A stretch of 64,000 nucleotides of DNA from Oscillospiraceae bacterium (GCA_910575815.1 CAJTFN010000011.1:1-64000), one strand, 5' to 3'. Positions 6,885-15,528 are shown, numbered from the stretch's first letter. The notes: generated by a model from the letters alone, not told the origin. Numbers and translations are program-made.

Positions 6885-6936
6885 CCCTCCCACGGAATAT
6901 GCTCCTTGCAAGAGCATGTTGCGAGGGAGGATTTTT
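6885..6936 (+). terminator. Terminator hairpin that contains the next gene's ribosome site
   Basis: CCCTCC (6885-6890) pairs with GGGAGG (6925-6930), with an inner ATGCTC/GAGCAT stem. A T run at 6932-6936 follows, and then the ATG at 6937. The GGGAGG arm is also the Shine-Dalgarno sequence of the TIGR04086-like gene. Confidence 0.6.
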
Positions 6937-7326
6937 ATGGCTAAGGGAAAGAAACCAAGGCCGGTATGGCAGAGCTTTGTGGCCGGAGGCCTGCTGTCGC
7001 TGGGGACGTATCTGCTGGGGCTGTCGCTGTTGGCGCTTCTATTGGTAAAAGGCGCACTGTCTGAGAGCGGGAGTTTCCCGGCGGTGGCGGTGCTGTGTGT
7101 GCTGTCCGCCCTGGCCGGGGGACTGCCGGCAGTACGGCTCACCGGATTACGATGGGGCGGCGTGCCGGCGGCGGCGCTGTTCCTATCGGTGCTGATCTTG
7201 GCGGGACTGGGCTTCTGGGAGAATATCGCTTGGCTGGGCCATGGCGGTATTCTGCTGCTATGCGGTCTGGCCGGAGGCCTGCTGGCCGGACTGGCGGGGC
7301 CCAAGCGCCGCCGCCGCCGGAAGTGA
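6937..7326 (+). CDS. TIGR04086-like four-helix membrane protein
   Basis: 129 residues with four hydrophobic segments (about residues 14-37, 47-68, 77-96, 102-121), a basic start (MAKGKKPRP) and a basic end (GPKRRRRRK). Small proteins of this kind (TIGR04086/YrzE-like) follow yajC in many Clostridia; the role is unknown. ATG 6937 is placed by GGGAGGATTTTT. I looked for an SCIFF peptide gene nearby, which often accompanies this family, and found none. Confidence 0.65.
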   Translation: MAKGKKPRPVWQSFVAGGLLSLGTYLLGLSLLALLLVKGALSESGSFPAVAVLCVLSALAGGLPAVRLTGLRWGGVPAAALFLSVLILAGLGFWENIAWLGHGGILLLCGLAGGLLAGLAGPKRRRRRK

Positions 7327-7758
7327 CTTGTGGGATTGCACAAAATTCAGGATTTTTGGAAAGCCGCCGCCGCCGGAACCAACCCGGCCCCCCGTTTCGA
7401 CAGGGCAGGGGAGAAGCGGAAGATATGGGATAGCCGGGGAGCGCCGTCCCCCAAATGTGGAGGGCGCTCCCATGAATTTGGCGGTCTGTTCCGAAATTTT
7501 CCAGCCCCAAAAGCGAAGTTGACATAATGCAGTTTACATAATATTTTGTCATAAATCCCAAAAAAGTGCTTTTTTCCGGAAACATCTTGCGAAAAACGGA
7601 AATTTGAGCTATATTATTAGAGCAATCAAGTTTTGAAAAGTGACACGCCTTCTTCCTTGCGCTGGATCGATGGAAGGGCGTTTTCTTATCCGATCCCTTC
7701 TGCCACCGGACGCATAATCCGCCGCTGCCGCTCATAGGATGCGGTGAGGTGAGGCGGT
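7327..7758. other. 432-base intergenic region with promoter and hairpins
   Basis: No supported gene. GGGAGCGCC (7437-7445) and GGCGCTCCC (7464-7472) form a hairpin that may end the upstream transcript. A promoter (7587-7615) follows, then an imperfect hairpin with a TTTT tail (about 7648-7685) lies between the promoter and the next start, so the next gene has a leader that could attenuate transcription. Confidence 0.45.
7587..7615 (+). promoter_or_regulatory. Promoter upstream of the SpoIIM-like gene
   Basis: TTGCGA (7587-7592), 17-base spacer, TATATT (7610-7615). It implies a leader of about 135 bases. Confidence 0.5.
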
Positions 7759-8376
7759 TTGGACTGGAAGAGGCGGGAGAGGACGGAGTGGAAGCAGCCG
7801 CTGCTTCGTCTGTTGTTTTTGGCGCTGTTTTTTTTCGCTGGCGTCCTTTTGGGACAGGTTTTTTCCGCCCAGGTTCCCGACGCCACCGGCGATGAGCTGA
7901 CCCGATATCTGACGGATTTTTTGAAAGTGGAGAAGAGCCTGTCATCTCAGGCGGCCCTGTCGGCGGTGGTGCTGTATTTTCGCTATCCCCTGGCGGCCTT
8001 TTTGCTGGGTTTCGCCTCTATTGGGATCTTGCTTTTGCCTGCCGTCACGGGGGCGTTCGGCTTTTTCCTCTCTTTTTCCGTTTGCTGTTTTACGGCGTCC
8101 TTCGGCGCCGACGGGGTGCTGCTGGCCCTGGCGGTCTTTGGATTGCGCTCCGCGGTGACGCTGCCTTGTTATTTTCTCCTGGCCGTGCCCTCTCTGGAGC
8201 GCTCTGCCGCCCTGGCCTGCTTATCTTTTGGCCGGGGCCGGACTCCGGTGGCCTACGGCCGGGATTGGTGGGGCCGTTTGGCGGTGATTGCCGGGGTGTT
8301 ACTGGCAGGCATGTGCGCCGAGCTGATGCTGACCCCCTGGTTCCTGGAGCTGCTGCTGGAGCGGATGCTTTCGTGA
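7759..8376 (+). CDS. SpoIIM-like membrane protein
   Basis: 205 residues from TTG 7759, the first possible start after an in-frame stop, preceded by GGTGAGGTGAGGCGG. Five hydrophobic segments with a soluble loop after the first fit the stage II sporulation protein M family, a mother-cell membrane protein that with SpoIID and SpoIIP remodels peptidoglycan during engulfment. Sequence motifs are weak, so the call rests on size, topology and position before xerD, a common order in Clostridia. Confidence 0.65.
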   Translation: MDWKRRERTEWKQPLLRLLFLALFFFAGVLLGQVFSAQVPDATGDELTRYLTDFLKVEKSLSSQAALSAVVLYFRYPLAAFLLGFASIGILLLPAVTGAFGFFLSFSVCCFTASFGADGVLLALAVFGLRSAVTLPCYFLLAVPSLERSAALACLSFGRGRTPVAYGRDWWGRLAVIAGVLLAGMCAELMLTPWFLELLLERMLS

Positions 8377-8537
8377 GAGGCCTAGCTTCCGTTCAAGGAA
8401 CCGCCGATCTGGAAGGGAGATTCCAGGTGGTGGCAGAAGGACGGTGTTCCTCTGGGAGATTGAAACTGGTTCGGGACGCTTGAAGCGTTGCCATAGAAAC
8501 CCGGCCCCGCAGTCGGGGAAAGAGAGAAGGGATCCTT

Positions 8538-9416
8538 ACGGACGAGATTGCGCGCTATGGGGAATATCTGCGGAGGGAGAAGCACGCCTCCCAAAATACC
8601 GTCACGTCCTATCTCCGGGACGTGACCCAGTTTTCCGAATATCTGAAGGTCCGTGGGCCCGGCTTATTGGAAGCCACCGGGGAGACGGTGCAGTCCTATA
8701 TGGATTGGATGCTGAGCCGGGGAAAGTCCGCCGCTTCCGTCACCCGGTTTCTGGCCTCTGTGAAGTCCTTTTACAATTACCAGCTTTTCTCCGGAAAGGT
8801 GAAAACGAACCCCGCCAAGGGGGTAACGGCCGCCAGAGTGGAGCGGAAATACCCGGAGATTCTGACCTCCCGGGAAGTGGAGCTGTTTCTGGAGCAACCT
8901 CAGTGCGTGGACGCTAAGGGCTTCCGGGACCACGCTATGCTGGAGCTGCTCTACGCCACCGGCATCCGGGTCAGTGAGCTGACTACGTTGAATCTGGAGG
9001 ATTTGAACCTGGCCGCCGGTTTTGTTCACTGCTCCAGCAAGGGAAAGGAGCGGATTATCCCCCTGTACCGCACTGCGGTGAAGGCTCTTCAGGATTACGT
9101 GTGGAAGATTCGTCCCCAGTTGGTGACGGACGACGGGGAAGAGGCCCTCTTTGTCAATATGAACGGGGAGCGGATGAGCCGTCAGGGCTTCTGGAAGATT
9201 ATCAAGTTTTACCAGGAGAAAGCGGGGATTGAAAAGGAGATCACCCCTCATACACTGCGCCACTCCTTCGCGGTGCATTTGCTGGAAAACGGAGCGGACC
9301 TTCGTTCCATTCAGGAAATGCTGGGACATGCGGATATTTCGTCGACCCAGATTTATACCCATGTGGTAAAGGGACATTTGAAAGACGTCTATCAGAAGGC
9401 CCACCCCCGGGCTTGA
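8538..9416 (+). CDS. xerD: Site-specific tyrosine recombinase XerD, with an apparent ACG start
   Basis: 292 residues if read from ACG 8538. The N-terminal SAM-like domain (EIARYGEYLRREKHASQNTV) is intact only with this upstream start; the first ATG/GTG/TTG in frame is GTG 8622, which would delete 28 residues of it. AAGGG ends 6 bases before the ACG. Catalytic residues are all present: Arg about 144 (ATGIRVSEL), Lys 168, His 238 and Arg 241 (HTLRHSFAVHL), His 264, Tyr 273 (QIYTHV). With XerC it resolves chromosome dimers at dif; phages and inoviruses also use it to integrate. Confidence 0.88.
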   Translation, partial: TDEIARYGEYLRREKHASQNTVTSYLRDVTQFSEYLKVRGPGLLEATGETVQSYMDWMLSRGKSAASVTRFLASVKSFYNYQLFSGKVKTNPAKGVTAARVERKYPEILTSREVELFLEQPQCVDAKGFRDHAMLELLYATGIRVSELTTLNLEDLNLAAGFVHCSSKGKERIIPLYRTAVKALQDYVWKIRPQLVTDDGEEALFVNMNGERMSRQGFWKIIKFYQEKAGIEKEITPHTLRHSFAVHLLENGADLRSIQEMLGHADISSTQIYTHVVKGHLKDVYQKAHPRA

Positions 9417-9432
9417 GAATGCGGATGAAAAA

Positions 9433-9461
9433 GGCGCTGCCGGACGGCAGCGCCTTTTGTT
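9433..9461 (+). terminator. Terminator of xerD
   Basis: GGCGCTGCC / GGCAGCGCC stem with a 4-base loop, followed by TTTTGTTT. Confidence 0.85.
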
Positions 9462-9547
9462 TGGGGGATCGACACGACGGTGGTCCCTCGCACACAGTTG
9501 GATATTTGGAAGCAGGGAAGGAGTCCCGGATATCCCGTACGGTCGGA

Positions 9548-10780
9548 TTACTCCGTAATTCCCAATGCCGCAGCCCGTTTGGCCAAGGCCGCGCAGATCC
9601 GGTCAATGCCCTCCAGGCTTTTTTGCCGGTCTTCAAAGACGCCATAGATGATCCGCAGATGTCCATCTCCTTGGTTCCCATAGAATTTCCCGTCGTTGAC
9701 CAGAACCTTGGCCTCTTGCGCCAGATAACTGGTGATCTCACTGGAGTCGCCCAGACGGCTGACATTGACCCAGCCATAGAAGCCGGACTCCATCAAGGGC
9801 ATGGACACACCGGGAACTGCGTTAAACTTTTCATAGGCGTAATGCCGGCGGACATTCTGCTCCGCCACATACTCCTGAATGAAGGAGCTGTCCTCGTAGG
9901 CCGGAATGACGGCCATCTGCACCATCGTGTTGGCCGCGCCCTGCACGTTTACGGCGGTGGCGTAGAGTACATCCATAATCACGTCATCCGCGAAGAGATA
10001 GCCCACCCGGTAACCGCTGAGGGCCATTCCCTTGGAGCAGGAGCAGACGGTGACCGTCCGTTCCCACATCCCTGGAAGGCTGGCGATGCTCACCATCTCG
10101 TGCTCCGGGAACACCGTGTCCTCAAAAGCCTGGTCACACACGCAGATTAGGTCGTTTCGCACGATGAATTCCGCCAAAGCCTCCAGCTCCTCCCGGGTAA
10201 ACACTCGTCCGTTGGGGTTGCTGGGGGAGGAGAGGAGCACCATTTTTGTCTTGCTGGTAAGGCGCTTCTCGTATTCCTCCACCCGCAGACGGTAGTTGTC
10301 CTCCTCGTAGGTGGGGACTTTTACCACGACGCCGTTCAGGAGCTGGGGATCCAGGAAGTTGCTGGGGTAGCTGGGGTCATGGACCAGAATCTCGTCGCCG
10401 GGCTCGATGAAGGGCGTCATAGCGAAGTAGAGGCCTACGTCGGAGCCGGGGTTAATGATGATGTTTCGCTGGGGGTCCACTTGAATGTGGTTGTCCCGCA
10501 GAATCTTTTTGGCGATGGCCTCCTTCAGCTCCGCGTTACCGATGGGAGCGGTGTAGTGGCAGGCGGCGCCCTGCTGGATGACCTCGACGCTGCGCTCCAG
10601 CACCTTCTGGGGAATCACCCGGTCCGGGTAAAAGGGATCGGCCCAGCACATCATTATGCCGCCCTCGGCCATCATTTTCACCGCGGCGTCTCCCACATCC
10701 GCCTTACCGGCTTTCTGAGAAAAAAGACCTCCGTCCAGCGTCCGAAACAGCGGACGCATTTTCTCCCGGGCGCCCATCAA
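9548..10780 (-). CDS. PLP-dependent aminotransferase, class I/II
   Basis: 410 residues. Fold type I features: SSPSNPNGRVFTREEL (substrate/PLP Asn), CDQAFEDTVF (PLP Asp), SCSKGMALSGYRVGYLF (Schiff-base Lys with a downstream Arg) and a C-terminal Arg in GHLRIIYG. It exchanges an amino group between an amino acid and a 2-oxo acid; the substrate is not readable. Its start overlaps the permease stop by 4 bases, so it is the last gene of the amidohydrolase-permease-aminotransferase operon, which suggests that the imported or released compound is an amino acid. Confidence 0.85.
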   Translation of the reverse strand: MMGAREKMRPLFRTLDGGLFSQKAGKADVGDAAVKMMAEGGIMMCWADPFYPDRVIPQKVLERSVEVIQQGAACHYTAPIGNAELKEAIAKKILRDNHIQVDPQRNIIINPGSDVGLYFAMTPFIEPGDEILVHDPSYPSNFLDPQLLNGVVVKVPTYEEDNYRLRVEEYEKRLTSKTKMVLLSSPSNPNGRVFTREELEALAEFIVRNDLICVCDQAFEDTVFPEHEMVSIASLPGMWERTVTVCSCSKGMALSGYRVGYLFADDVIMDVLYATAVNVQGAANTMVQMAVIPAYEDSSFIQEYVAEQNVRRHYAYEKFNAVPGVSMPLMESGFYGWVNVSRLGDSSEITSYLAQEAKVLVNDGKFYGNQGDGHLRIIYGVFEDRQKSLEGIDRICAALAKRAAALGITE

Positions 10781-12072
10781 ATGATACCAATGTGGGCCAT
10801 GACGATGTTGACGATCGTGGCCAGGGTGGTGGTGACGACGGTGCAGAAGAACAGGTGTTTATAGCCGTCCTTGTGGGATACGCCGCAATAGGACAGCGTC
10901 AACACAATGGCGCTGTTATGGGGCAGGGAGTCAAAGGTGATTTGGGCGATGTTGGTGATGCGGGTCAGGGCGTAGGGATTTCCGCCCATGTCCAGCAGCT
11001 TTTGGGTGAAATTCTCCAGCACGAAGTTCAGGCCGCCGGTGGCGCTGCCGGTGAAGCCGGCAATGACCGCGATGGAGATGAACAGCAGGATATAGGGACT
11101 GCCGAAGGAGGCCTTTTCCAGGAAACCCAGAAGCACATTGTATCCCGGCACAGCGCCCACAACAGTGGCCAGGCCGCAGATGGCGGCGGTGTTGATGACG
11201 GACTGGGAGCTGTTCGCGCCGTCCGCCAGGGCGTTGACGATTTTATGCAGGCCGCCGATGCGCTTCCAGAACATGAGCCCCAGCAGGACGCAGCCGATGT
11301 ACAGCGCGGCCCAGGCCGGCCAGGCGAACATATTCAGCAGTACCACCACGATGGCCATGGGAGGCAGCAGGAGCCAGGGATTCGGAAGTCCCTCCACATC
11401 CAGGTTTACATCCAGGGTGTCGCCCTCACGGGGAACAAAGCCGTCGCCCCGGGCGATGCACTTCTGTCCCTCCCGGTGCAGATACCACAGGTTTCCGCCG
11501 CCCACGATGATGAAGCCCACAATGGCCATCCACAGACCGGCCATGGGGGTGGTACCGAAGGCCTCGGCGGGCAGGATGATGTTGCTAATGGGCATGCCGG
11601 GCAGTACCTGCATGGCCACCGCGCCGCCCAGCACACAGCCGGGAATGAGGCTGCGGGAGATGCCGGCTTTCTGGAAGAAGGCGGCGGCCAGCGGGTACAT
11701 GGTGAAGATGATGACGAAGACGTTGATGCCGCCCACGCTCATCAGCAGGGTTGCGATGTACACCGCCGCAACGCTGCTGGAGGGGCCCAGCTTCTTAAAG
11801 ACAGCGTTGGCAACGCTCATGGGCAGGCCGGAAAATTCCAGCATTTTGCCGAACATCTGGCCGCCCAGGAAGATGGGGAACAGGACCAGTACCATATTGG
11901 CCACGCCGCCCATGTACGTAACCTCGTAGGACATGAACATATCCACGCCGCCGCTCAGCCCGACGAGCAGGGCAGCGATGGTGGACAGCAAGATTAAAGA
12001 ATACCCGCGCAGGGAGCCCAGGATGATGACCACCAAGGCTACGACAATACCGATAAAGCTTATGATCTCCAT
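10777..12072 (-). CDS. GntP-family carboxylate/H+ symporter
   Basis: 431 residues with about 12 hydrophobic segments. Signatures of the GntP/citrate-H+ family: GGINVFVIIFTMYP, an internal GSATGGLNF and DSLPHNSAIVLTL, which mirrors the DxxPHN-type motif of the family. A cytoplasmic polar loop lies at about residues 200-225. The start ATG 12072 follows AAGAAGAGGAG. It would import a small organic acid or amino acid with protons for the flanking enzymes. Confidence 0.82.
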   Translation of the reverse strand: MEIISFIGIVVALVVIILGSLRGYSLILLSTIAALLVGLSGGVDMFMSYEVTYMGGVANMVLVLFPIFLGGQMFGKMLEFSGLPMSVANAVFKKLGPSSSVAAVYIATLLMSVGGINVFVIIFTMYPLAAAFFQKAGISRSLIPGCVLGGAVAMQVLPGMPISNIILPAEAFGTTPMAGLWMAIVGFIIVGGGNLWYLHREGQKCIARGDGFVPREGDTLDVNLDVEGLPNPWLLLPPMAIVVVLLNMFAWPAWAALYIGCVLLGLMFWKRIGGLHKIVNALADGANSSQSVINTAAICGLATVVGAVPGYNVLLGFLEKASFGSPYILLFISIAVIAGFTGSATGGLNFVLENFTQKLLDMGGNPYALTRITNIAQITFDSLPHNSAIVLTLSYCGVSHKDGYKHLFFCTVVTTTLATIVNIVMAHIGII

Positions 12073-12207
12073 AGTTTTCTCCTCTTCTTTTGGTCACACA
12101 ATGGCAAGGGTTTCCTTTTCACCAGAGCCCGTTGAGGCGTCTGGCCGTAGGGCGGGAGGCGTTGGCCAGGGACAAACGCAAAACCGTTCGTCTCCGCCCA
12201 TTTTACA

Positions 12208-13536
12208 TTACATCAGACGCCAGTCGCAGAACGTGCCGCCCGCCATGTTGTAGCCAGGGGCCAAAATGCTGAAGCGGCGAACGTTCAGATTGGGCAGGGT
12301 GCTCCAAATCAGGCGGCAGTGCTTGGCCACCAGACGCAGCTTCCGCAGGTCGGAGATGTTTTCATCGGGTTTGCCCTCTACTACAATAAAGTCTCCCATC
12401 AGGCCGGGCTTCAGCGCGCCGGTGACATTCTCCAGGCCGCACAGCTCCGCGCCGTTGACCGTGGCGGCCTTAATGGCCTCCAGAGGCGTGAGGCCGCAGT
12501 CTACCAGGAACTCCACCTCCCGGACGGTGGCGTTGGTGCCGTCCACGGGATCGGAGGGCAGCAGATCTGTGCCGACACAGATCTTCACGCCGTGCTTCGC
12601 CGCATAGGTCACGCCCTGACGGTGGGTGGCGGCGGCCTCCCGGCCTTTCTCGACCTGATGGGCCGGACAGCCATGGGCGATCAAATAGTCGTCGCTGGAG
12701 GACACGGACACCGTGGGCACAAAATAGGTGCCGTGCTCCGCCATCAGCTTAGCGGTGTCCTCAGACAGAGTGTACCCATGCTCCACGCTGTCGACCCCCA
12801 GCAGGACGGACTGGCGGATGGCGCTGTCATTGGACAGGTGGGCGAAGCATTTTTTTCCCGCCCGGTGGGCCACGTCGACGACGGCCTTGACCTCGTCGTC
12901 CGTCATCTGCATGTCGCAAAGGCCCTCGTTGGCGGAGGCCATGCCGCCGGTATACATCATTTTCAGCTGGTCGGCGCCGGCGGCCAGCTGAAGGCGGGCG
13001 GCTTTGGTGAACGCATCCACGCCGCTGCACATCACCACGGAGTTTTCCTCGGAGCCGTGGCCGTTGTGGGCCACCAGGCCCTTGCCGCAGGCAATGATAT
13101 TCGGCCCGCACATCATGTTCTTGTTGATGGCCCGTTTCAAGCCGACGTCGATGTCGTCCGGCAGGGCTGCGCTGCGGATGGTGGTCACACCGCAGTCCAG
13201 CGCCTCCGCTGCCCGGCGGTAGCACAGCAGGGTGCGGTAGGGAACGCCGTATTCATCAAAGCCGTTTCCCAGCCCCCGGTAGGGCAGCATCAGGTCCAGA
13301 TGCACGTGGCAGTTGATGAGACCGGGCAGGATGGTGTGCCCGGAGAGATCAAATACGGCGTCCTCCGGGCCGGCCTTGGCCAGGATACCTTCGTCCATCT
13401 CGCCTACGTACTCCACCACATCCTCGTTAAACCGCTTGGGGTCCTCGATGTTGTCGAACACATAGAGACCGTTTTCAATTGCGGGAGCTCCTGTACCATC
13501 TACAATGCGTACGTTCTTCAGATAAGTGCGTGACAT
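12208..13536 (-). CDS. Metal-dependent amidohydrolase
   Basis: 442 residues. Amidohydrolase superfamily: LPGLINCHVHLDLM (metal HxH, about residues 72-85), GADQLKMMYTGG (candidate carboxylated Lys, about 190), CFAHL and SVEHGYT (metal His residues), VGTDLLPSD (metal Asp). It resembles imidazolonepropionase-like and prolidase-like members that hydrolyse cyclic or acylated amino acids. It is first in the minus-strand operon; the 135-base gap before the permease has no clear terminator. The C-terminus (after FCDWRLM) is complete. Confidence 0.85.
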   Translation of the reverse strand: MSRTYLKNVRIVDGTGAPAIENGLYVFDNIEDPKRFNEDVVEYVGEMDEGILAKAGPEDAVFDLSGHTILPGLINCHVHLDLMLPYRGLGNGFDEYGVPYRTLLCYRRAAEALDCGVTTIRSAALPDDIDVGLKRAINKNMMCGPNIIACGKGLVAHNGHGSEENSVVMCSGVDAFTKAARLQLAAGADQLKMMYTGGMASANEGLCDMQMTDDEVKAVVDVAHRAGKKCFAHLSNDSAIRQSVLLGVDSVEHGYTLSEDTAKLMAEHGTYFVPTVSVSSSDDYLIAHGCPAHQVEKGREAAATHRQGVTYAAKHGVKICVGTDLLPSDPVDGTNATVREVEFLVDCGLTPLEAIKAATVNGAELCGLENVTGALKPGLMGDFIVVEGKPDENISDLRKLRLVAKHCRLIWSTLPNLNVRRFSILAPGYNMAGGTFCDWRLM

Positions 13537-13636
13537 ATGCGCGTCTCCTTTCTTATATACCCGAATGTTGCTTTGCGCCTTGTGGAACAGCTGCCGGTTT
13601 TGGTGGGCAAGCCGCCCAACAACTGTGATAAATTAT

Positions 13637-13664
13637 ATTGTACAATAAAATTTTATGAAATCAA
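13637..13664 (-). promoter_or_regulatory. Promoter of the amidohydrolase operon with an operator-like palindrome
   Basis: On the minus strand TTGATT (13659-13664), 16-base spacer, TACAAT (13637-13642). The -10 box lies in the palindrome ATTGTACAAT (13637-13646), whose core ATTGTACA recurs at 13739-13746 in the regulator's own promoter region. Confidence 0.5.
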
Positions 13665-13738
13665 TTGACTAAACTCATTAATATACCCGAGATCCATTGT
13701 AGGATATATATAAAATTCGCGATTTGACTGGACAGGCA

Positions 13739-13746
13739 ATTGTACA
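13739..13746 (+). promoter_or_regulatory. Second ATTGTACA site, in the regulator promoter
   Basis: ATTGTACA at 13739-13746 overlaps a possible plus-strand promoter (TTGTAC 13741-13746, 17 bases, TATGGT). A shared site at both divergent promoters would let the YheO/DauR-like protein control both directions. Confidence 0.4.
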
Positions 13747-13800
13747 TGGCCAATCTTTGTGATATGGTACTTGTATCTTCGATATGCATGGGGGATATAT

Positions 13801-14460
13801 ATGGGAAAAACAGGGATTACCTTGACGGAAACGGACCGTCAGATTTTGCAGTCCTACCGCAATGTGGTGGCGGGCCTGGAAAACTACCTGGGGGAGGGGT
13901 ATGAAATCGTGCTCCACAGCCTGGAGTCCATGGAACATTCCGTAATCGCCATTGCCAATGGCCATCACACGGGCCGCCAGGAGGGATCGCCCATTACGGA
14001 CCTGGCGCTGCATATGCTCCATTCCATAGAAGAAGAGGAACAGACCGGGTTTATTTCCTACTTTTCAAAAAACCGCAAGGGGGAGCCGCTGCGATCTTCC
14101 ACGATTGTCATCTATGGAGAAAACCACCGGGCCATTGGCTTGTTGTGCTTCAATTTCTATCTCAACACATCTGTTTATACGGTGGTGGCCAACCTGATGG
14201 ACGAATCCAAAAACACGCCGCCCATGATTACGGAGACCTTTGTGGACAATGCGGAAGATTTGCTCAGCCGGGTAGTGGAGCAGGTGCGGCAAGACGTGAA
14301 TAATGACGGCCGTATTTTGTCGTCTCTAAAAAACAAGGAGATTATTCGCCGCTGCCACGCCCAGGGCGTGTTCCAGATAAAAAACGCCGTTTCCCGCGTG
14401 GCCCAGTTGCTTGGGATTTCCAAGAATACGGTGTATTTGCACCTGAGAGCCTTGCAGTGA
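13801..14460 (+). CDS. YheO/DauR-like transcriptional regulator (PAS-like plus HTH)
   Basis: 219 residues from ATG 13801 (GGGGGATATAT upstream); the longer frame from 13759 has no ribosome site. The N-terminal two thirds is the YheO-like PAS sensor (VAGLENYLGEGYEIVLHSLE, IGLLCFNFYLNTSVY). The C-terminal 50 residues form the helix-turn-helix (GVFQIKNAVSRVAQLLGIS, KNTVYLHLRAL). In Pseudomonas, DauR of this family represses D-arginine catabolism. Here it faces the amidohydrolase-permease-aminotransferase operon and probably controls it. Confidence 0.85.
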   Translation: MGKTGITLTETDRQILQSYRNVVAGLENYLGEGYEIVLHSLESMEHSVIAIANGHHTGRQEGSPITDLALHMLHSIEEEEQTGFISYFSKNRKGEPLRSSTIVIYGENHRAIGLLCFNFYLNTSVYTVVANLMDESKNTPPMITETFVDNAEDLLSRVVEQVRQDVNNDGRILSSLKNKEIIRRCHAQGVFQIKNAVSRVAQLLGISKNTVYLHLRALQ

Positions 14461-14483
14461 AGCGTAACCGCTGCTGATGAAAA

Positions 14484-14510
14484 ACCGTCCGGTTCCCGGA
14501 CGGTTTTTTG
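14484..14510 (+). terminator. Terminator of the YheO-like gene
   Basis: ACCGTCCGG / CCGGACGGT stem, 3-base loop, followed by TTTTTT. Confidence 0.88.
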
Positions 14511-14594
14511 CGCGGTATGGCATGAATGTTCGATGCGGTTTTTTAACTACTCATACTCGAGATTAATTAATTAATGATAAACATTAAATAATTA

Positions 14595-14623
14595 TTGACT
14601 GCCATGAGGTGAGAGGCTATAAT
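14595..14623 (+). promoter_or_regulatory. Promoter of the DUF2975/HTH pair
   Basis: TTGACT (14595-14600), 17 bases, TATAAT (14618-14623). An AT-rich symmetric stretch (TTAATTAATTAA at about 14563-14575) lies just upstream and could be an operator. Confidence 0.65.
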
Positions 14624-14641
14624 AATCCCGAGGTGATTAAC

Positions 14642-15268
14642 ATGAAATACATTCAAGCTCTCGCTAACGAGCGTTTCGCGAGATCTGCCGCCAAGCTCCT
14701 TACCTACGCCTGCTACTTCCTGATCGGTTTCTTCGCTCTATGCACATTCCTCAGCTTCATAGGCCGCCAGACCTTCATCCTCCACACAAGTACAAAGACC
14801 TTTGACCATGCGATTTACGCGGAAGAGGACCACAACCCGGACTCCCGGGGCATGACCGTCCACACAAACGACGTTATTCATGTGTGGACCGGCGACGGGG
14901 ACCAAATCCACTGGACCGTTCAGATAGGTCTTTTTCTCATGTACGCCGTCCATACCGTTCCCATCATGCTGGCCTTCTGGTTTTTAAGCCGTGTGTTCTC
15001 CAACGTTTACCGAGGACATATTTTCACAAATCAAAATGTTTCCTGCCTGCTTTATTATGGCCTGCTTCAATGTTTCACGGCCTTGTTTGTCCCGTTTGCG
15101 AAACTTCTGATCTGCTGGATTACCAATTGTTTGTCGGAGAACCGGGTCCAAGTTTCCACAGGACAAACGATGCTCAATACCCTCGTCCCCAGCATCGCCG
15201 TTCTCGTCGCCGCGTATATCCTCCATTACGGTGTGCATTTGCAGGATGAGGTGGACCACACACTATGA
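14642..15268 (+). CDS. DUF2975-type membrane protein
   Basis: 208 residues from ATG 14642 (GAGGTGATTAAC upstream). Four hydrophobic segments (about residues 19-42, 98-120, 137-160, 180-198) with an extracytoplasmic loop of about 55 residues after the first. The pattern, and the overlapping small Cro-type HTH gene downstream, fit DUF2975/YozG-like pairs common in Firmicutes. The function is not established. Confidence 0.7.
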   Translation: MKYIQALANERFARSAAKLLTYACYFLIGFFALCTFLSFIGRQTFILHTSTKTFDHAIYAEEDHNPDSRGMTVHTNDVIHVWTGDGDQIHWTVQIGLFLMYAVHTVPIMLAFWFLSRVFSNVYRGHIFTNQNVSCLLYYGLLQCFTALFVPFAKLLICWITNCLSENRVQVSTGQTMLNTLVPSIAVLVAAYILHYGVHLQDEVDHTL

Positions 15269-15480
15269 TTATTATACGTCTCGACCGAGTGCTGGCGGAC
15301 CGAAAGATGCGGCTGAATGACCTGGCCGCCCAAGTCGGGATCTCCAACGTGAACCTCTCCTATTTGAAAACCGGGAAAGTAAAGGCCATCCGCCTCCGTA
15401 CGTTGGATGCCATCTGCAAGGTTTTGAACTGCCAGCCGGGTGATATCCTTGAATATGCTGAAGACGAAGACGGACCGTGA
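15265..15480 (+). CDS. Cro/C1-type small HTH regulator (YozG-like)
   Basis: 71 residues; ATGA overlaps the DUF2975 stop. Entirely one HTH: RLNDLAAQVGISNVNLSYLK, then LRTLDAICKVLNCQPGDILEY. Proteins of this size regulate their own operon. Translational coupling with the membrane protein suggests that they work together. Confidence 0.85.
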   Translation: MIIIRLDRVLADRKMRLNDLAAQVGISNVNLSYLKTGKVKAIRLRTLDAICKVLNCQPGDILEYAEDEDGP

Positions 15481-15489
15481 TGCCGTCCC

Positions 15490-15503
15490 GCGTCCCGCGT
15501 CAA
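15490..15503 (+). repeat. 14-bp direct repeat, left copy (candidate element end)
   Basis: GCGTCCCGCGTCAA occurs here and again at 18887-18900. The two copies bracket the decayed small mobile element and lie just after one host gene and just before ruvC. Confidence 0.4.
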
Positions 15504-15528
15504 GGTGGATTCTATAATGTTATTTGAC

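Noticed and set aside
10792..11997. A 401-codon plus-strand open frame
   Set aside because: It is antisense to the GntP-family permease; its composition (His, Gly, Ala, Asp repeats) is that of a reverse reading of a GC-rich membrane gene and it has no ribosome site.
12319..13533. A 404-codon plus-strand open frame
   Set aside because: Antisense to the amidohydrolase, with low-complexity His/Gly/Val composition and no family pattern.
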